Below, piece by piece: positions 63,191 to 64,000 of a stretch of 64,000 bases of DNA. How positions within the stretch are numbered: the stretch's first letter is position 1; every line of letters starts with the position of its first letter. Source of the DNA: Candidatus Poribacteria bacterium (GTDB lineage Bacteria > Poribacteria > WGA-4E > WGA-3G); contig OY282386.1 in NCBI GenBank assembly GCA_958295945.1, positions 4,210,204 to 4,274,203 of the forward strand, in the 5' to 3' direction. The notes beneath the pieces are model-generated. The model was given only the letters and a program-made list of their open reading frames with translations, searched no databases and was not told the origin of the DNA. Made by a program: the position numbers and the translations under genes.

Positions 63191-64000
63191 CTAAGATGTT
63201 CGAATTCGTAGGTTTTTCTGGTAATCCGCATGTGCAGTCTGCGGATCAGATTCACCATCAAGCACGCGACGTAGGCATTGCACAAAACTAATCGGGTCAT
63301 CTTCACCAAAGATTGTGCGACCAAACAATATAGCACGTCCACCGTTCTGCACAACGTTATGTGCCAGAGCAAAAGTGCTACGAGCATTTTGCCGCGCTCC
63401 ACCCAATGCACCGATAACAAGCGTCGTATCAAATTGGCATAGCTCAGTCCAAACATCAGCAGTTGTGTATGCAGTCTTTATGAAACGAGGACGTTGGTGT
63501 TTTCGGAGATAACTCATCGTGCGGACAATAGAATCGGCGACATACATACCACGTTTTTCTTCATCCATTCCCGGCATTTTTACATTCGGCAAAAACACCT
63601 CTAATAGATGATCAAATCCCTCTATTTCTCCCACAATATGTGCAAATTGAACGTAAGCTTGCAACATTTTTTCGTCTACAAGAGGGTCATTGTTGAGCGT
63701 AATTGAATACAATCCAAGATTGACTCGGCAATCCAATGCAGGACCAACAAGCGTCTCACAATAACGTTGCATGTCTTCAGGAAAGACTGTTTGGAAAGGC
63801 ATTGATGGTCTTGAGGTGTAAACACCAAATCTCGGATTCCAGATTGCGGTCTCAGAGTTCATCCGAACAATTGGGGTAATTGGTGTGTTCTCAAACAGAT
63901 TTTCATCCAGTGCAAGTGTTTCAGCATCTGCAGGGGTCATCAGGAGACCGTCAAGTTGTCCATCTGCAACAAGGTCGCGTTGGAGTTGTAAAAACTCTCC
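63191..64000 (-). CDS. Aldolase-like TIM-barrel protein, 5' end outside window
   Basis: At least 269 residues; the frame is open to the right edge, so the ATG at 63940 is internal. It has a barrel-like alternation: QLDGLLMTPADAETLAL, ITPIVRMNSETAIWNP, CRVNLGLYSITLNN, EGFDHLLEVFLPNVKMPG, RPRFIKTAYTTADVWTEL, TLVIGALGGARQNARST, and GGRAILFGRTIFG. The Lys in FIKTAY and the GGA/GR phosphate-binding-like loops recall class I aldolases of the DeoC/FbaB type. Substrate unknown. Confidence 0.7.
   Translation of the reverse strand, partial: GEFLQLQRDLVADGQLDGLLMTPADAETLALDENLFENTPITPIVRMNSETAIWNPRFGVYTSRPSMPFQTVFPEDMQRYCETLVGPALDCRVNLGLYSITLNNDPLVDEKMLQAYVQFAHIVGEIEGFDHLLEVFLPNVKMPGMDEEKRGMYVADSIVRTMSYLRKHQRPRFIKTAYTTADVWTELCQFDTTLVIGALGGARQNARSTFALAHNVVQNGGRAILFGRTIFGEDDPISFVQCLRRVLDGESDPQTAHADYQKNLRIRTS

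Noticed and set aside
1-64000. tRNA, rRNA, riboswitch, origin or prophage genes
   Set aside because: Looked for TTC-arm-like GGTTCGAATCC text, T-box or classical riboswitch cores, integrases and structural phage genes; none seen.

Overview
The window reads as a chromosomal segment of a Gram-negative-type bacterium with moderate AT richness. The best guess is a Candidatus Poribacteria-like or related PVC/FCB-fringe lineage. This is inference from gene content: phytanoyl-CoA dioxygenase-like proteins, a sulfatase with its radical-SAM maturase, Gfo/Idh oxidoreductases, a ThuA-like protein, a sugar isomerase, an enolase-superfamily dehydratase, a DUF4175-type giant membrane protein, and secreted proteins ending in a PNPFNPET-type sorting domain. 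LpxL/HtrB-type acyltransferase and lipobox proteins support an outer membrane. MqnA/MqnE point to menaquinone made by the futalosine route. No rRNA, tRNA or ribosomal-protein genes were seen.

Layout. 1-5.3 kb: 5' part of a giant Ig-like repeat surface protein. 5.5-9.3 kb: Gfo/Idh oxidoreductase and a small operon around nnr. 9.7-12.9 kb: two paralogous HEAT-repeat lipoproteins separated by an IS605-type element without transposase. 13-14.2 kb: enolase-superfamily enzyme. 14.3-25.8 kb: a nucleic-acid-processing region with a type II-like restriction-modification pair, mnmA, a repeat membrane protein, miaA, an AAA-ATPase/PD-(D/E)XK protein, and a three-gene operon of two DUF488 proteins and a RecQ helicase with an extra N-terminal domain and three HRDC domains. 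26-29.7 kb: DUF4175 protein. 30-37 kb: PPK2, two PhyH-like proteins, sulfatase and its maturase. 37-38.6 kb: transposon debris and nested miniature elements. 38.6-47 kb: acyltransferase, S41 protease, polytopic membrane protein, ABC ATPase, a decayed gene, PhoB-like regulator, SDR. 47-54.8 kb: ThuA, Gfo/Idh, argJ, Mrp ATPase, GGCT-like protein, a lipoprotein gene with an in-frame stop, a CBM-like secreted protein. 54.8-64 kb: Fur-type regulator, mqnE-mqnA, sugar isomerase, SAM hydroxide adenosyltransferase, trpS, a beta-propeller/cohesin/dockerin secreted protein, and the end of an aldolase-like gene.

The intergenic DNA is unusually structured. Short palindromes, several families of miniature inverted-repeat elements (two with target-site duplications) and three IS200/IS605-type elements lacking tnpA/tnpB fill almost every long gap. 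Each of the three IS605-type elements carries a sigma70-like promoter followed by an RNA-like fold whose stems are kept while their sequence changes; this is the strongest candidate for an undescribed non-coding system here. The DUF488-DUF488-RecQ operon is the strongest protein-level candidate.
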